From Clostridium sp. (GTDB lineage Bacteria > Bacteroidota > Bacteroidia > Bacteroidales > Bacteroidaceae), in contig JAMPGY010000020.1 of assembly GCA_023663705.1 (NCBI GenBank), forward strand, positions 1-45,151: 45,151 nt of DNA. The letters are read 5' to 3'. The position numbers and the translations under genes were made by a program. Below, piece after piece: positions 1-8,841 of the stretch. The notes beneath the pieces were generated by a model, which saw nothing but the letters and a program-made list of their open reading frames with translations, was not told the DNA's origin and searched no databases. Positions within the stretch are counted from its first letter, which is position 1. Every line of letters starts with the position of its first letter.

Positions 1-176
1 AAATTTAACACTTTCTCCCTAAATATCATGCACCGACTTTTCGGCTTGTGCCATATTTCCAACAGCAAATCCACTGGATTTGATCCGGTATTCCACCGGA
101 TAACCAACTGAAAAAAGGCGCATCTCCCCGACGGAACCCCGGATGAAGCATACCTGAAACTTTCCTGAAGGAAAAA

Positions 177-220
177 TGAACCTTTTCTCGCTGAATTTCA
201 AATAGTTTGAACCATTGAAG
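177..220 (+). repeat. 44-base dispersed element, left copy
   Basis: The segment starts TGAACCTTTTCTC and ends CAAATAGTTTGAACCATTG plus AAG. It has the same length as the two arms of the perfect inverted repeat at 44787-44830 and 45076-45119 and differs from the 45076 arm at about five to six central positions. Similarity continues upstream into a TGAAGGAAAAA stretch, which resembles the flank of the right-end copies. I see no protein signal in it. The unequal conservation (both ends fixed, centre variable) suggests a DNA- or RNA-level element. Confidence 0.8.
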
Positions 221-302
221 CTTTTCCCCGAAAAGACCAGACAGAGAGGAGGAAGACGGAGGCATAACCACTACCGCCACACCCATACATAAGGATCTGC
301 AG

Positions 303-463
303 TACACATACAGAAGAACCTTCGTTACACATACGGAAACTCCTTCAGTACACGTAAATAAAGACCTTCAGTACACGTACATAAGAAACTTTAGCAGACG
401 TAACGAAGAAACTTAATTACGTGTACTGCAGAGATTTATTTACGCATACGGAAGGAGACGATA
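303..463. repeat. 23-base-period degenerate tandem array (left end)
   Basis: Seven consecutive units of exactly 23 bases begin at 303, 326, 349, 372, 395, 418 and 441. The shared core is roughly TACACGTAnnnAAGnnnCTT followed by CAG; units 2-4 are most alike and the last two are degenerate. 23 is not a multiple of three, so this is not a coding repeat. The same unit family recurs at 44584-44721. There are no unique spacers between repeats, so it is not a CRISPR array. The rest of 1-596 holds no gene that I can support. Confidence 0.8.
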
Positions 464-551
464 CATACAAAACACGGTGACCGCCCCGCCCCATACTACC
501 ATCACACAAAAAAACACCACTGCATCCGTTGGGCAAACGAACATTTATTGC

Positions 552-559
552 TTTATTTG
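552..559 (+). promoter_or_regulatory. Possible -7 element for the HD hydrolase gene
   Basis: TTTATTTG is one mismatch from the Bacteroidetes TAnnTTTG element. GTTG at 528-531, 20 bases upstream, is a weak -33 match. The start at 597 would give a leader of about 30 bases. AGGAG at 583-587 sits nine bases before that ATG. Confidence 0.3.
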
Positions 560-596
560 CATCAGCAAACAACAACCGACACAGGAGATGACCAAT

Positions 597-1238
597 ATGA
601 TAGGCACAGAGATAACAAAATATATTGAACGAGAAATTATCACCCGATATGCCGCTTTCGACAAGGCACATCGGGAAGACCACGTGCGAGCTGTCATCAA
701 ACGAAGCCTGAAACTGGCCGGAAAGATGCCGGGGATTGATCCTGCGATGGTGTATGTTGTTGCGGCATTCCACGACCTTGGCCTTGTCAACGGGCGGGAG
801 AATCACCATCACGACTCCAAGAAGATACTGGAAAACGACCGTTTTTTGAGCCTACATTTCACTCCGGAGCAAATCCGCATTATGGGCGAAGCCGTTGAAG
901 ACCACAGAGCTTCCAACAACCAGCGCCCGAGAAGCGACTACGGTTTAATCGTGGCGGAGGCCGACCGCCTGATTGTTCCCGAAACAATAATCCGCCGGGC
1001 TATCCAATACGGCCTATCCCACTACCCCGACCTGGACTACAACGGTCATTACGAAAGAACCCTGCAACACCTGACCCGGAAATACGGCCGCAACGGCTAC
1101 CTTCGCATCTGGATTCCATGGAGCGACAACGCGCAACGGCTAAAAGAATTCCACACGCTGATGGAAGACAAGGATGCAATCCAAACACTCTTCCACAAAC
1201 TATTTGAAGAAGAAACTTACAACGGCTCACCCTGCTGA
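597..1238 (+). CDS. HD-domain phosphohydrolase
   Basis: This is a 213-residue soluble protein of the HD superfamily, metal-dependent phosphohydrolases that act on nucleotides or other phosphoesters. The visible metal-site pattern is H29 (in REDHV), the H59-D60 doublet (AFHDLG), histidines 70-72 and 103, and D123 (EADRL), in the expected order. The frame is open upstream to 477, but ATG 597 is preferred because AGGAG ends nine bases before it and the upstream residues (many T, C and Q) look non-coding. It is monocistronic, with a repeat zone upstream and the convergent threonine aldolase gene downstream. The substrate cannot be told. It is shorter than RelA/SpoT and lacks a synthetase domain, so a general HD hydrolase is the safest name. 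Confidence 0.85.
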   Translation: MIGTEITKYIEREIITRYAAFDKAHREDHVRAVIKRSLKLAGKMPGIDPAMVYVVAAFHDLGLVNGRENHHHDSKKILENDRFLSLHFTPEQIRIMGEAVEDHRASNNQRPRSDYGLIVAEADRLIVPETIIRRAIQYGLSHYPDLDYNGHYERTLQHLTRKYGRNGYLRIWIPWSDNAQRLKEFHTLMEDKDAIQTLFHKLFEEETYNGSPC

Positions 1239-1501
1239 ATTGCGCTCGTAACGCCCCCAACGACGCTATCAATGAATCTTATACGTCCTACGTAACCTTA
1301 GAAGTGATTTCATTCAACGAGAAACCATGTACTATTAAAACCATATAGTTTATGATATTTTGCATATCGTTTGTCTTAACTCTTCATCGGAATTTTCCAT
1401 TAAGCAATCTAATGAATCATACCGTCCGATAAATCGTAATAATATTAATAAAACCTTCACTATAAATATTCAAAAGCCATATTAACTTGTCCTACTCCGC
1501 C

Positions 1502-2536
1502 TCACACCCCTATCATCAGGGACTGCAAACGGTCTACTTCTTCCCCGGTAGTAGCCCAGTCGGTGACGAAGCGGACGGTGGTCTCCGTCTTGCCGGGAGC
1601 ACCCCACACATCGAAGGTGGCATGCTCGGAGATGCGCTGCAGAGTGACGTTGGGGAGGGTGAAGATCTGTTGGTTGGTGGGCGAATCAACAAGGGGTTGC
1701 CAGCCCTTGCCAAGGAAGAAACGACGGAGGCGGAGGGCTTGGGTGACAGCATTCTTACCGATACGACGGTAGAGGTCGTCGGTGAATAGGGTGTCGAACT
1801 GAACGCCCAACAGACGACCTTTGGCCAGAAGGGCACCGTGCTGCTTGACCAGCGAGAAGAAATGGGGATACAGGTGGGGCTGACGCAGTACCACAGCCTC
1901 ACCCATCAGCAGTCCGGCCTTGGTGCCGCCGATATAAAAAGCATCGCAGAGACGGGCGATGTCCGGCAGAGTAAGGTCGTTGGCCGGAGAGGCCAAGGCG
2001 TAGAGCAGGCGGGCACCATCGAGGTACAACTTCAAACGGCGTTCACGGCATACATCGGCCAAGCGTTCCAGTTCGAGGCGGGTGTAGAGCGTACCCAGTT
2101 CGGTGGGCTGTGAAATGTATACCATGCCCGGAATGACGCGATGCGGCCAGGTGGGGTCGCGATAGAATTCATCCACATAGGCGGCCACGTCATCGGCAAA
2201 CAGTTTGCCGTCCCGTCCGGGGATAACGATTACTTTATGACCGGACAATTCGATGGCTCCGGACTCGTGCACATTGATATGCGATTCTTCGGTGGCCAGC
2301 ACGCCCTCGCAATGGGTAAGCAGGGCGTCTATCATCGTGACGTTGGTCTGCGTGCCACCCACCAAAAGGTGAACCTTACCCTCGGGCAGACGGCATTCGG
2401 CCAATATCCTGCGCTCTGCCTCAGCCGTAAACTCATCCTGACCGTATCCGCCGGTCTGCAACATATTGGTATCCACAAGGCGCTGCAGAATGGCGGGATG
2501 CGCCCCTCTCATATAATCATTGTTGAAATGAAGCAT
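1502..2536 (-). CDS. ltaE: Low-specificity L-threonine aldolase (beta-eliminating lyase family)
   Basis: This PLP enzyme of fold type I cleaves L-threonine or L-allo-threonine to glycine and acetaldehyde. From ATG 2536 it has 344 residues, normal for the family. The visible signature is the PLP lysine K206 in GGTKAG, the D173-G174-A175-R176 motif whose Asp pairs with the pyridine nitrogen, and H86 in the EESH stretch. The frame stays open 16 codons upstream, but those codons lie in the hairpin after purT, and homologues start near MLHFNNDY. purT lies 86 bases upstream on the same strand with a terminator-like hairpin between them. No TAnnTTTG element was found, so it may rely on read-through from purT. 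Other beta-eliminating lyases are possible but less likely. Confidence 0.85.
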   Translation of the reverse strand: MLHFNNDYMRGAHPAILQRLVDTNMLQTGGYGQDEFTAEAERRILAECRLPEGKVHLLVGGTQTNVTMIDALLTHCEGVLATEESHINVHESGAIELSGHKVIVIPGRDGKLFADDVAAYVDEFYRDPTWPHRVIPGMVYISQPTELGTLYTRLELERLADVCRERRLKLYLDGARLLYALASPANDLTLPDIARLCDAFYIGGTKAGLLMGEAVVLRQPHLYPHFFSLVKQHGALLAKGRLLGVQFDTLFTDDLYRRIGKNAVTQALRLRRFFLGKGWQPLVDSPTNQQIFTLPNVTLQRISEHATFDVWGAPGKTETTVRFVTDWATTGEEVDRLQSLMIGV

Positions 2537-2561
2537 AGTTGTTGTTTTACAGGGAAAAGGT

Positions 2562-2601
2562 AAATCCCATCTTCTGCCCAACAAGACAGAAGACGGGATT
2601 T
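2562..2601 (-). terminator. Hairpin after purT
   Basis: A 15-base-pair stem (2562-2576 with 2587-2601, one G-T type mismatch) encloses a 10-base loop. It lies 21 bases after the purT stop and 25 bases before the threonine aldolase start. On the minus strand it is followed by ACCTTTTCCC, a modest T-tract, so it may be a partial terminator or attenuator. Confidence 0.6.
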
Positions 2602-2622
2602 GTTTTCATTTTTCATACGGGG

Positions 2623-3792
2623 TCAGTGTACACTAACCTTGGCTGCCAAGGCCTTGCACTTTTCCCGCAGGGCTTGCTGGTCGGCCTGCAAGTCGTCCCA
2701 GCACACCACCACGCCCATGCGGCGACCGACGTGTGCCACCGGTTTGCCGAAGATGCGCAGATAGGTGCGGTCGGCAGCGCAGACCTCTTCCTCGCCCGTG
2801 TATTGCGGACGTCCTTCTGTCTCCACCTCGGACAGAATGACCGCACTGGCACCCATACGTTCCTGAGTAATCTCGGGCACGGGCAAGCCCAGCACGGCAC
2901 GGCAATGCAACTCAAACTCCGACAGGTTTTGCGTGCCGGCCAGCGTGACCATACCGGTGTCGTGCGGACGCGGACTCAGTTCGGAGAAGATGACGCCCTC
3001 CTTGTGACTAAGGAAGAACTCCACACCCCAGATGCCTGCACCGGAAAGCGCCTCGGTGATTTTGCGCGCCATGTCCTGTGCCTCGGCCAGCATCTCGGGC
3101 GAGATGGCCGCAGGCTGGAAACTCTCGCGATAGTCGCCGCCCTTCTGCACATGTCCGATGGGCTGGCAGAAGAGTGTAGGCCCGTTTTTTTGCGTCACGG
3201 TGAGCAGCGTTATCTCGCTGTCGAACGGAATGAACTGCTCCACGATGACTTCTTTCACATCGCCACGGGCTCCGCCACAGGCATACTCCCATGCGTGGGG
3301 AAGTTCGTCGGGAGAATCCACCTTGCTCTGCCCATGGCCGGACGAGCTCATCAACGGTTTGATGATGCAGGGGAAACCAATGACCTCGGCGGCCTGCTTC
3401 AATTCGTCGAACGTATTGGCGTAGCGATAGTCCGCCGTCTTCAATCCCAGCTCGGTGTGAGCCAGTTCGCGGATGGACTTGCGATTCATCGTGAAGTTGA
3501 CCGCTCTGGCACTGGGCACCACCTGAATGCCCATCGCCTCACAGTCGTAGAGGCGTTCGGTACGGATGGCCTCAATCTCGGGCACGATGATGTCCGGACG
3601 ATGCTTTTCCACCGCTGCCATCAACGCATCACCATCGAGCATGCTGAACACCTCGCATTCATCGGCCACCTGCATGGCGGGTGCACCGGCGTATGAGTCG
3701 CACGCCACCACATATTGCCCCTTGCGCTTACACGCGATCACAAACTCCTTGCCCAATTCTCCTGAGCCCAAAAGCATTATTTTTTTGGTCAT
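2623..3792 (-). CDS. purT: Formate-dependent phosphoribosylglycinamide formyltransferase (GAR transformylase 2)
   Basis: This ATP-grasp enzyme uses formate and ATP to convert GAR to formyl-GAR, step three of purine synthesis, without a folate donor. The 389 residues match the usual length of about 390. A glycine-rich pre-ATP-grasp start is visible (GSGELGKE, residues 9-16), followed by NRKSIRELA, the flexible ATP loop [10 protein letters not shown], and the highly specific [11 protein letters not shown] motif that separates PurT from PurK and other ATP-grasp enzymes. The start at 3792 has AT-rich upstream sequence and a -7 element at 3818-3825. Confidence 0.95.
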   Translation of the reverse strand: MTKKIMLLGSGELGKEFVIACKRKGQYVVACDSYAGAPAMQVADECEVFSMLDGDALMAAVEKHRPDIIVPEIEAIRTERLYDCEAMGIQVVPSARAVNFTMNRKSIRELAHTELGLKTADYRYANTFDELKQAAEVIGFPCIIKPLMSSSGHGQSKVDSPDELPHAWEYACGGARGDVKEVIVEQFIPFDSEITLLTVTQKNGPTLFCQPIGHVQKGGDYRESFQPAAISPEMLAEAQDMARKITEALSGAGIWGVEFFLSHKEGVIFSELSPRPHDTGMVTLAGTQNLSEFELHCRAVLGLPVPEITQERMGASAVILSEVETEGRPQYTGEEEVCAADRTYLRIFGKPVAHVGRRMGVVVCWDDLQADQQALREKCKALAAKVSVH

Positions 3793-3817
3793 GACACCTT
3801 TATTTATTCATTGTTTG

Positions 3818-3825
3818 CAAAGATA
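3818..3825 (-). promoter_or_regulatory. Putative purT -7 element
   Basis: On the minus strand this reads TATCTTTG, an exact TAnnTTTG match. It gives a leader of about 20 bases to the purT ATG. A TTTG lies 16 bases further upstream, shorter than the usual 19-21 spacing. Confidence 0.5.
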
Positions 3826-3853
3826 GTATAAAATTACGAGACAAAACCTGTTT

Positions 3854-5368
3854 TTACTGATGCTGATCGCGCAACAGGTCGTTGACCGTCTTCACGGGGT
3901 TGAACGTAGAGAGCGGAACTTCAACAAACACCGTATTCCAGTCGCTCATGGCTCCGTTCCAGAGTCCGGGCAGTTCCAGCGCCTTCAGTTCCTTGCCGCT
4001 CTTGCTCTTGTAGGAGATGAAGCCCGTGTTGGGGTCCACAAAGCGGGGCAAATCAAACTTGTTGCCCTTGTAATCCCGCACGGCACATACCAAATCCACC
4101 GGATTGAAGTGCGTGCCACCGGTGAACATCTGCATATACTCCGGATTTTCGGTGTCAATCTGGCTGCTCTCCAAAATCTGCAACGAGACGGTTCCATCAG
4201 CATTGTAGGCCAGGAACGGGCCTCCGCCCGGTTCGCCCACGTTCTTCACCACGCCACACACACGCATCGGACGATTGAGCTTGCGACGAAGATAGATGAC
4301 CAGTTCGGCGTCTTCCATATCCTTGATGTCGTCTTTCCGACAGAACAACTGCTGCTGCACGAAACGGATAATTTCCTCCAGATCGGCATGAGCATACACT
4401 CCGCTGTCCAACTTTTGCAAATAGGTAAAAGCCTGACGTTGCAGAGACACCAGTATGCCGGCCAATACCTGCTTGTAAGTCACGGTGTCGTCTTTCAGAC
4501 GGTCGGGCACCACATTATCTATATTCTTGATGAACACCACATCCGTGTCCAGATCGTTCAGATTCTCGATGAGTGCGCCATGACCACCGGGACGGAAAAG
4601 CAGCTTGCCATCCACGCGGAAGGGTTCGTTGTCCATCGTGGCAGCCAACGTGTCGGTGCTGGCTTTCTGTTCGGAGAAATCTACCTGGTAATCCACACCG
4701 TATCGGGCGGCATACTCGCCACACTTCCGGTTCACCAAAGCCGCAAACAGCGCTTTGTGCTCTGTGCTCACCGTGAAATGGATGTCGGCCTTTCCCTCTG
4801 CCGAGGCGTAGAGAGCGGCTTCCACCAGGTGCTCCTCCACCGGCGTGCGGGCTGCATCGCCGTAACGGTGGAATTTGAGCAGTCCCTTGGGCAGCTGACC
4901 GTAATTCAGTCCTTTGTCCAGCAACAGGTTGCCCACCACAGCCTTGTAGTTTCCGGCCGCAATCAAAGCAGCGATGTCTGCACCTTCGTTGCGGAGACAA
5001 GCCTCATTCAAATCAGCATAGAAGGCAAAGTCGGCAATTTCGGCAAAGAACTGCTTCTCGAAATCGGTTGTCGGGACATCGTAGGATGCGTCCAGAAACT
5101 CGAACAGATTTTTAAACATGCGACTGGCCGCACCGGATGCCGGAACAAACTTGGTGACCCGCTTTCCGCCTTTCTTGTAATCCATCCACTGAGCCACATA
5201 ATCCTCACACTCCTCTGCCGTAGGACACAGAATACCATTCCCCACCGATGCGGCGGCTTTCAGCTTGAGATAAGGAAATCCCTGTTTGAAGTTTTCGAGC
5301 ATTTCGTGGATGCGCTGTTCACTGATGCCCTTCTGTGCCAGCAAACTTTTGTCTTCTATCGTTAACAT
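3854..5368 (-). CDS. DUF4301 family protein
   Basis: This is a 504-residue soluble protein of the DUF4301 family, widespread in Bacteroidales and without an established role. No signal peptide or membrane segment is seen. Recognisable stretches are VPASGAASRMFK near the N-terminus, FRPGGHGAL in the middle and VFIKNIDNVVPD shortly after. The glycine-rich segment followed by an N-I-D-N acidic motif recalls UTP-sugar-1-phosphate uridylyltransferases of GT-A fold; that link is my inference. ATG 5368 is preferred over the in-frame start at 5419, because a -7 element at 5408-5415 would place the transcript start between them. It is divergent from the relA-type gene. Confidence 0.8.
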   Translation of the reverse strand: MLTIEDKSLLAQKGISEQRIHEMLENFKQGFPYLKLKAAASVGNGILCPTAEECEDYVAQWMDYKKGGKRVTKFVPASGAASRMFKNLFEFLDASYDVPTTDFEKQFFAEIADFAFYADLNEACLRNEGADIAALIAAGNYKAVVGNLLLDKGLNYGQLPKGLLKFHRYGDAARTPVEEHLVEAALYASAEGKADIHFTVSTEHKALFAALVNRKCGEYAARYGVDYQVDFSEQKASTDTLAATMDNEPFRVDGKLLFRPGGHGALIENLNDLDTDVVFIKNIDNVVPDRLKDDTVTYKQVLAGILVSLQRQAFTYLQKLDSGVYAHADLEEIIRFVQQQLFCRKDDIKDMEDAELVIYLRRKLNRPMRVCGVVKNVGEPGGGPFLAYNADGTVSLQILESSQIDTENPEYMQMFTGGTHFNPVDLVCAVRDYKGNKFDLPRFVDPNTGFISYKSKSGKELKALELPGLWNGAMSDWNTVFVEVPLSTFNPVKTVNDLLRDQHQ

Positions 5369-5407
5369 AACTACTGCTTTTTGATATAATTTTGTAAAAT
5401 CAATGTT

Positions 5408-5415
5408 CAAATATA
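5408..5415 (-). promoter_or_regulatory. Putative -7 element of the DUF4301 gene
   Basis: The minus strand reads TATATTTG, an exact TAnnTTTG match about 40 bases before ATG 5368. ATTG, a weak -33, lies 17 bases upstream. It is back to back with the relA promoter. Confidence 0.5.
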
Positions 5416-5458
5416 ACAAAAAAAGAGCACATCAATATTCTTTCTATTAAAAAAGAGC

Positions 5459-5466
5459 TACCTTTG
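5459..5466 (+). promoter_or_regulatory. Putative relA -7 element
   Basis: TACCTTTG matches TAnnTTTG and lies 20 bases before the ATG at 5487. The -33 position has only TTTC-like sequence. With 5408-5415 it forms a divergent promoter pair in a 118-base gap. Confidence 0.5.
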
Positions 5467-5486
5467 AAAGAAAAAAGTTCCGGCCT

Positions 5487-7700
5487 ATGAATGCTAACGT
5501 TTTTTTCACTCCCGAGGAGAAAGAGGAACTGCGCACACTGTACCGCAGATTGTTGAAATTGTCGGGCAACGTCCTGCAAGCGGACGATTGCCAGAAAATG
5601 AAACGCCACATCAACGAAGCCGGCCAGAAGGACCTGCTCAAACGAGACATATTCGGCTTTCACCCCGTGATCACCGACATGGAGACCGCACTGATTGTGG
5701 CCTCGGAAATCGGACTGACGCGTGCCGCCATATTGGGCGTGATGCTACACACCTGCGTGAAATGCGGGGCACACGCCGTGAACGATATCGAACAACGTTT
5801 CGGCGCGGATGTGGCGGTCATCATTCGAGGCCTGAACCGCATCGAAGAACTTTATGAGAAGACGCCGGCCATACAGAGCGAGAACTTCCGCAGTCTGCTC
5901 CTGTCCTTTGCCGAGGACATGCGCGTGGTACTCATCATGATAGCCAACCGAGTGCAAACCATGCGCATGATCAAGGACACAGCACAGGAAGAGGCCCGGC
6001 AGAAAGTTTCGGCCGAAGCAGCCTACCTCTATGCACCTCTGGCCCACAAACTGGGACTATATAAACTGAAGAGCGAACTGGAAGATCTGTCGCTGAAATA
6101 CATGGAGCACGACGCATATTACCACATCAAGAATAAGCTCAACGAAACCAAGAAGAACCGCGATGCCTATATCGCCAACTTCATCACCCCCATACAACAG
6201 AAACTGGAAGCGGCCGGCCTGAAGTTCCACATGAAAGGACGCACCAAAAGCATACATTCCATCTGGCAAAAAATGAAGAAACAAAAGTGTGACGTGGAAG
6301 GTATCTACGACCTGTTTGCCATCCGCATCATACTGGATTCCGAACCTGAACGCGAGAAAATGGAGTGCTGGCAGACTTATTCCATCATCACCGACATGTA
6401 TCAGCCCAATCCCCGCCGCCTGCGCGACTGGCTGTCCATTCCCAAGAGTAACGGCTACGAGAGCCTGCACATCACTGTGCTGGGACCGGAGAACAAGTGG
6501 GTGGAGGTGCAGATACGCACCGAGCGCATGGATGAGGTGGCCGAACGCGGACTGGCCGCACACTGGCGCTATAAAGGTATCAAGAGCGGAGAATCGGGAG
6601 TGGACGAATGGCTCAACAACATACGCAGCGCACTGGAGACAAACGACGACCTGCAACTGATGGATCAGTTCCGTATGGACCTGTATGAGGACGAGGTGTT
6701 TGTGTTCACTCCGAAGGGTGACTTGTTCAAACTGCCCAAGGGAGCCACAGTGCTCGACTTCGCCTATACCATCCACACCAACGTGGGCAACCGATGCATC
6801 GGTGCCCGCATCAACGAGAAGAATGAACCGCTGCGCACTAAACTAAACAGCGGCGACACAGTGGAGATTCTCACCGCAGCCAACCAGAGTCCTAAACAGG
6901 GTTGGCTGAGCATGGCACAGACCAGCCGAGCACGCGCAAAAATACGTCAGGCTCTGAAAGAGGCACAGGCCAAACAGGCCGCCTTTGCCAAGGAGGTGCT
7001 CGAGAGGAAGTTCCGTAACCGCAAGATCGAATACGACGAACCAACGATGATGCACGTCATCAAGAAAATGGGATTCAAAGTGGTGACGGACTTTTACAAC
7101 AGCATAGCCAACGAAACTACGGACATCAACACCGTCATTGAAAACTATACGGCTATGCAACGCTACGACACCGGACAAGCCGACCACGCACCGGCTCCCA
7201 GCGCTCTGGCCTACAACCAGCCTTCGGAAGCGGAACAGAAAACCCAGGCACACGATGATGTGCTGGTGATCGACCGCAATCTGAAAGGACTGGAGTTCTC
7301 GCTGGCCAAATGCTGCCAACCCATCTATGGCGACGAAGTATTCGGATTTGTCACCGTGACGGGCGGCATCAAGATTCACCGCTGCGACTGTCCCAACGCC
7401 GAGGAACTGCGCAAACGTTTCGGCTATCGTATCGTGAAAGCCAGATGGGCCGGAAAACGAGGTAGCCAATACCCCATCACACTGAAAGTGGTGGGCAACG
7501 ACGACCTGGGCATCGTGAACAACATCACGTCCGTCATCAGTAAGGAAGAGAAAATCTCGTTGCGCAGCATCGGCATCGACTCCCACGACGGCCTGTTCTC
7601 CGGCACACTGACCGTGATGCTGGAGGACACATCCAAACTGGATCAGCTTATCAAAAAATTGAAAACCATAAAGGGCGTGAAACAAATCACACGCGCCTAA
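5487..7700 (+). CDS. relA: RelA/SpoT-family (p)ppGpp synthetase with degenerate hydrolase domain
   Basis: This 737-residue stringent-response enzyme transfers pyrophosphate from ATP to GDP/GTP. Domain order: HD-like region about 55-165, synthetase about 250-365 (GRTKSIHSIW, YDLFAIR, SNGYESLH, AERGLAAHW), TGS about 403-465, and an ACT domain at the C-terminus from about 660. In the HD region the H-D pair has become H88-T89 (LHTCVK where hydrolases have HD..ED), and the later Asp of the ADRLHNMRT-type motif is N154 (IANRVQTMRM). The hydrolase is therefore probably inactive. The substrate-loop motif at 311-314 is RLRD, closer to the RxKD of bifunctional Rel enzymes than the ExDD of E. coli RelA. 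It is followed after 18 bases by an aldo/keto reductase on the same strand. Confidence 0.92.
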   Translation: MNANVFFTPEEKEELRTLYRRLLKLSGNVLQADDCQKMKRHINEAGQKDLLKRDIFGFHPVITDMETALIVASEIGLTRAAILGVMLHTCVKCGAHAVNDIEQRFGADVAVIIRGLNRIEELYEKTPAIQSENFRSLLLSFAEDMRVVLIMIANRVQTMRMIKDTAQEEARQKVSAEAAYLYAPLAHKLGLYKLKSELEDLSLKYMEHDAYYHIKNKLNETKKNRDAYIANFITPIQQKLEAAGLKFHMKGRTKSIHSIWQKMKKQKCDVEGIYDLFAIRIILDSEPEREKMECWQTYSIITDMYQPNPRRLRDWLSIPKSNGYESLHITVLGPENKWVEVQIRTERMDEVAERGLAAHWRYKGIKSGESGVDEWLNNIRSALETNDDLQLMDQFRMDLYEDEVFVFTPKGDLFKLPKGATVLDFAYTIHTNVGNRCIGARINEKNEPLRTKLNSGDTVEILTAANQSPKQGWLSMAQTSRARAKIRQALKEAQAKQAAFAKEVLERKFRNRKIEYDEPTMMHVIKKMGFKVVTDFYNSIANETTDINTVIENYTAMQRYDTGQADHAPAPSALAYNQPSEAEQKTQAHDDVLVIDRNLKGLEFSLAKCCQPIYGDEVFGFVTVTGGIKIHRCDCPNAEELRKRFGYRIVKARWAGKRGSQYPITLKVVGNDDLGIVNNITSVISKEEKISLRSIGIDSHDGLFSGTLTVMLEDTSKLDQLIKKLKTIKGVKQITRA

Positions 7701-7718
7701 ACAAAGCAGCCCCTGACG

Positions 7719-8687
7719 ATGAAATACAGATATTGCGGAAAAAGCGGCCTGCAACTCCCGGTGGTTTCACTGGGCTTGTGGCACAACTTCGGACACACTA
7801 CCCCCTTCTCCACCCAAGAGGAGATTGTGTTGCATGCGTTCGATAACGGAGTGACTCATTTTGATCTGGCCAACAATTACGGACCGCCGGCCGGAAGTGC
7901 AGAGGAGAACTTCGGGCGCATGATGGCACGCAGCTTAGGCAGTCATCGCGATGAAATAGTCGTTTCGTCCAAGGCGGGGCATTACATGTGGCCCGGCCCG
8001 TATGGCGACATGACCTCGCGCAAGAACACATTCGCCAGTCTGCACCAGAGCCTGAAACGGACGGGACTGGAGTATTTCGACATTTTCTACAGTCACCGCT
8101 ACTGTCCGGAAGTGCCGCTGGAGGAGACCGTGCAAACCCTGATTGATATCGTCAAGCAAGGCAAGGCTCTCTACGTGGGGCTTTCAAAATATCCGGCTGA
8201 CGTGGCAGCCCTCGCTTGCGACATGATGGCGGATCAACACGTTCACTGCCTCATCTACCAAGACCGCTACAACATGCTCTGCCGCAAACCGGAAGCCCGG
8301 CATACCGAACTGTTCGCCAACAAAGGCACCGGTTTCATCGCTTTTTCGCCTTTGGCGCAAGGCCTGCTCACCAACCGTTATCTCAACGGAATCCCCGCGG
8401 ACTCACGCGTATGTAAAGAAGGGGCATTCCTACACAAAGAAGACGTCACCGCAGAATGGGTGGAAAAAGCCGGACGCCTGAACGAGATAGCCCGCAGTCG
8501 CGGCCAATCGCTGGCACAAATGTCCCTCTCTTGGCTATTGGCCAAAGCGTATGTAACATCGGTCATAGCCGGAGTCAGCTCCATAAAGCAGCTTGATGAC
8601 AATCTTGCCACCATTGACACACGCGCCTTCACGACAGACGAACTGGGACAAATAGACCGGATTATCGGCAACTCGATAGTGAGATAA
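7719..8687 (+). CDS. Aldo/keto reductase, YghZ-like
   Basis: This NAD(P)H-dependent oxidoreductase has a TIM barrel and 322 residues. The full catalytic tetrad is visible: D49, Y54, K85 and H126 (YSHRY). The early GLWHNFG stretch and the Y-G-P-P-A-G-S-A-E segment resemble the L-glyceraldehyde-3-phosphate reductase (YghZ/Gpr) branch, so a methylglyoxal or small-aldehyde detoxifying role is plausible but not proven. It starts 18 bases after the relA stop with no promoter element between, suggesting co-transcription. It converges on trpS, with a shared hairpin at 8750-8784. Confidence 0.9.
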   Translation: MKYRYCGKSGLQLPVVSLGLWHNFGHTTPFSTQEEIVLHAFDNGVTHFDLANNYGPPAGSAEENFGRMMARSLGSHRDEIVVSSKAGHYMWPGPYGDMTSRKNTFASLHQSLKRTGLEYFDIFYSHRYCPEVPLEETVQTLIDIVKQGKALYVGLSKYPADVAALACDMMADQHVHCLIYQDRYNMLCRKPEARHTELFANKGTGFIAFSPLAQGLLTNRYLNGIPADSRVCKEGAFLHKEDVTAEWVEKAGRLNEIARSRGQSLAQMSLSWLLAKAYVTSVIAGVSSIKQLDDNLATIDTRAFTTDELGQIDRIIGNSIVR

Positions 8688-8749
8688 TACTGTCCTCTTC
8701 TCATTTATCAAGAACGCCTAAAGGCAAGCATCCGTCTAATCAAAAAAAC

Positions 8750-8784
8750 TCCACATCCATCTTGTCCGGCAAGATGGATGTGGA
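8750..8784 (-). terminator. Intrinsic terminator of trpS
   Basis: A perfect 15-base-pair stem (8750-8764 with 8770-8784) has a 5-base loop. On the minus strand it runs into seven T (8742-8748). It lies 58 bases after the trpS stop. On the plus strand it sits 62 bases after the aldo/keto reductase and has only a weak T-tract, so it may act in both directions. Confidence 0.85.
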
Positions 8785-8841
8785 ATCTTATTACAACGCT
8801 ACTACGCCCTCATTCCCTATTGACCAAGGACATATAATATA

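Noticed and set aside
26-307. Minus-strand 93-codon frame across the left 44-base element
   Set aside because: Its middle is the dispersed repeat itself, and the matching frames at the right end differ in length and phase. It looks like chance coding of a repeat.
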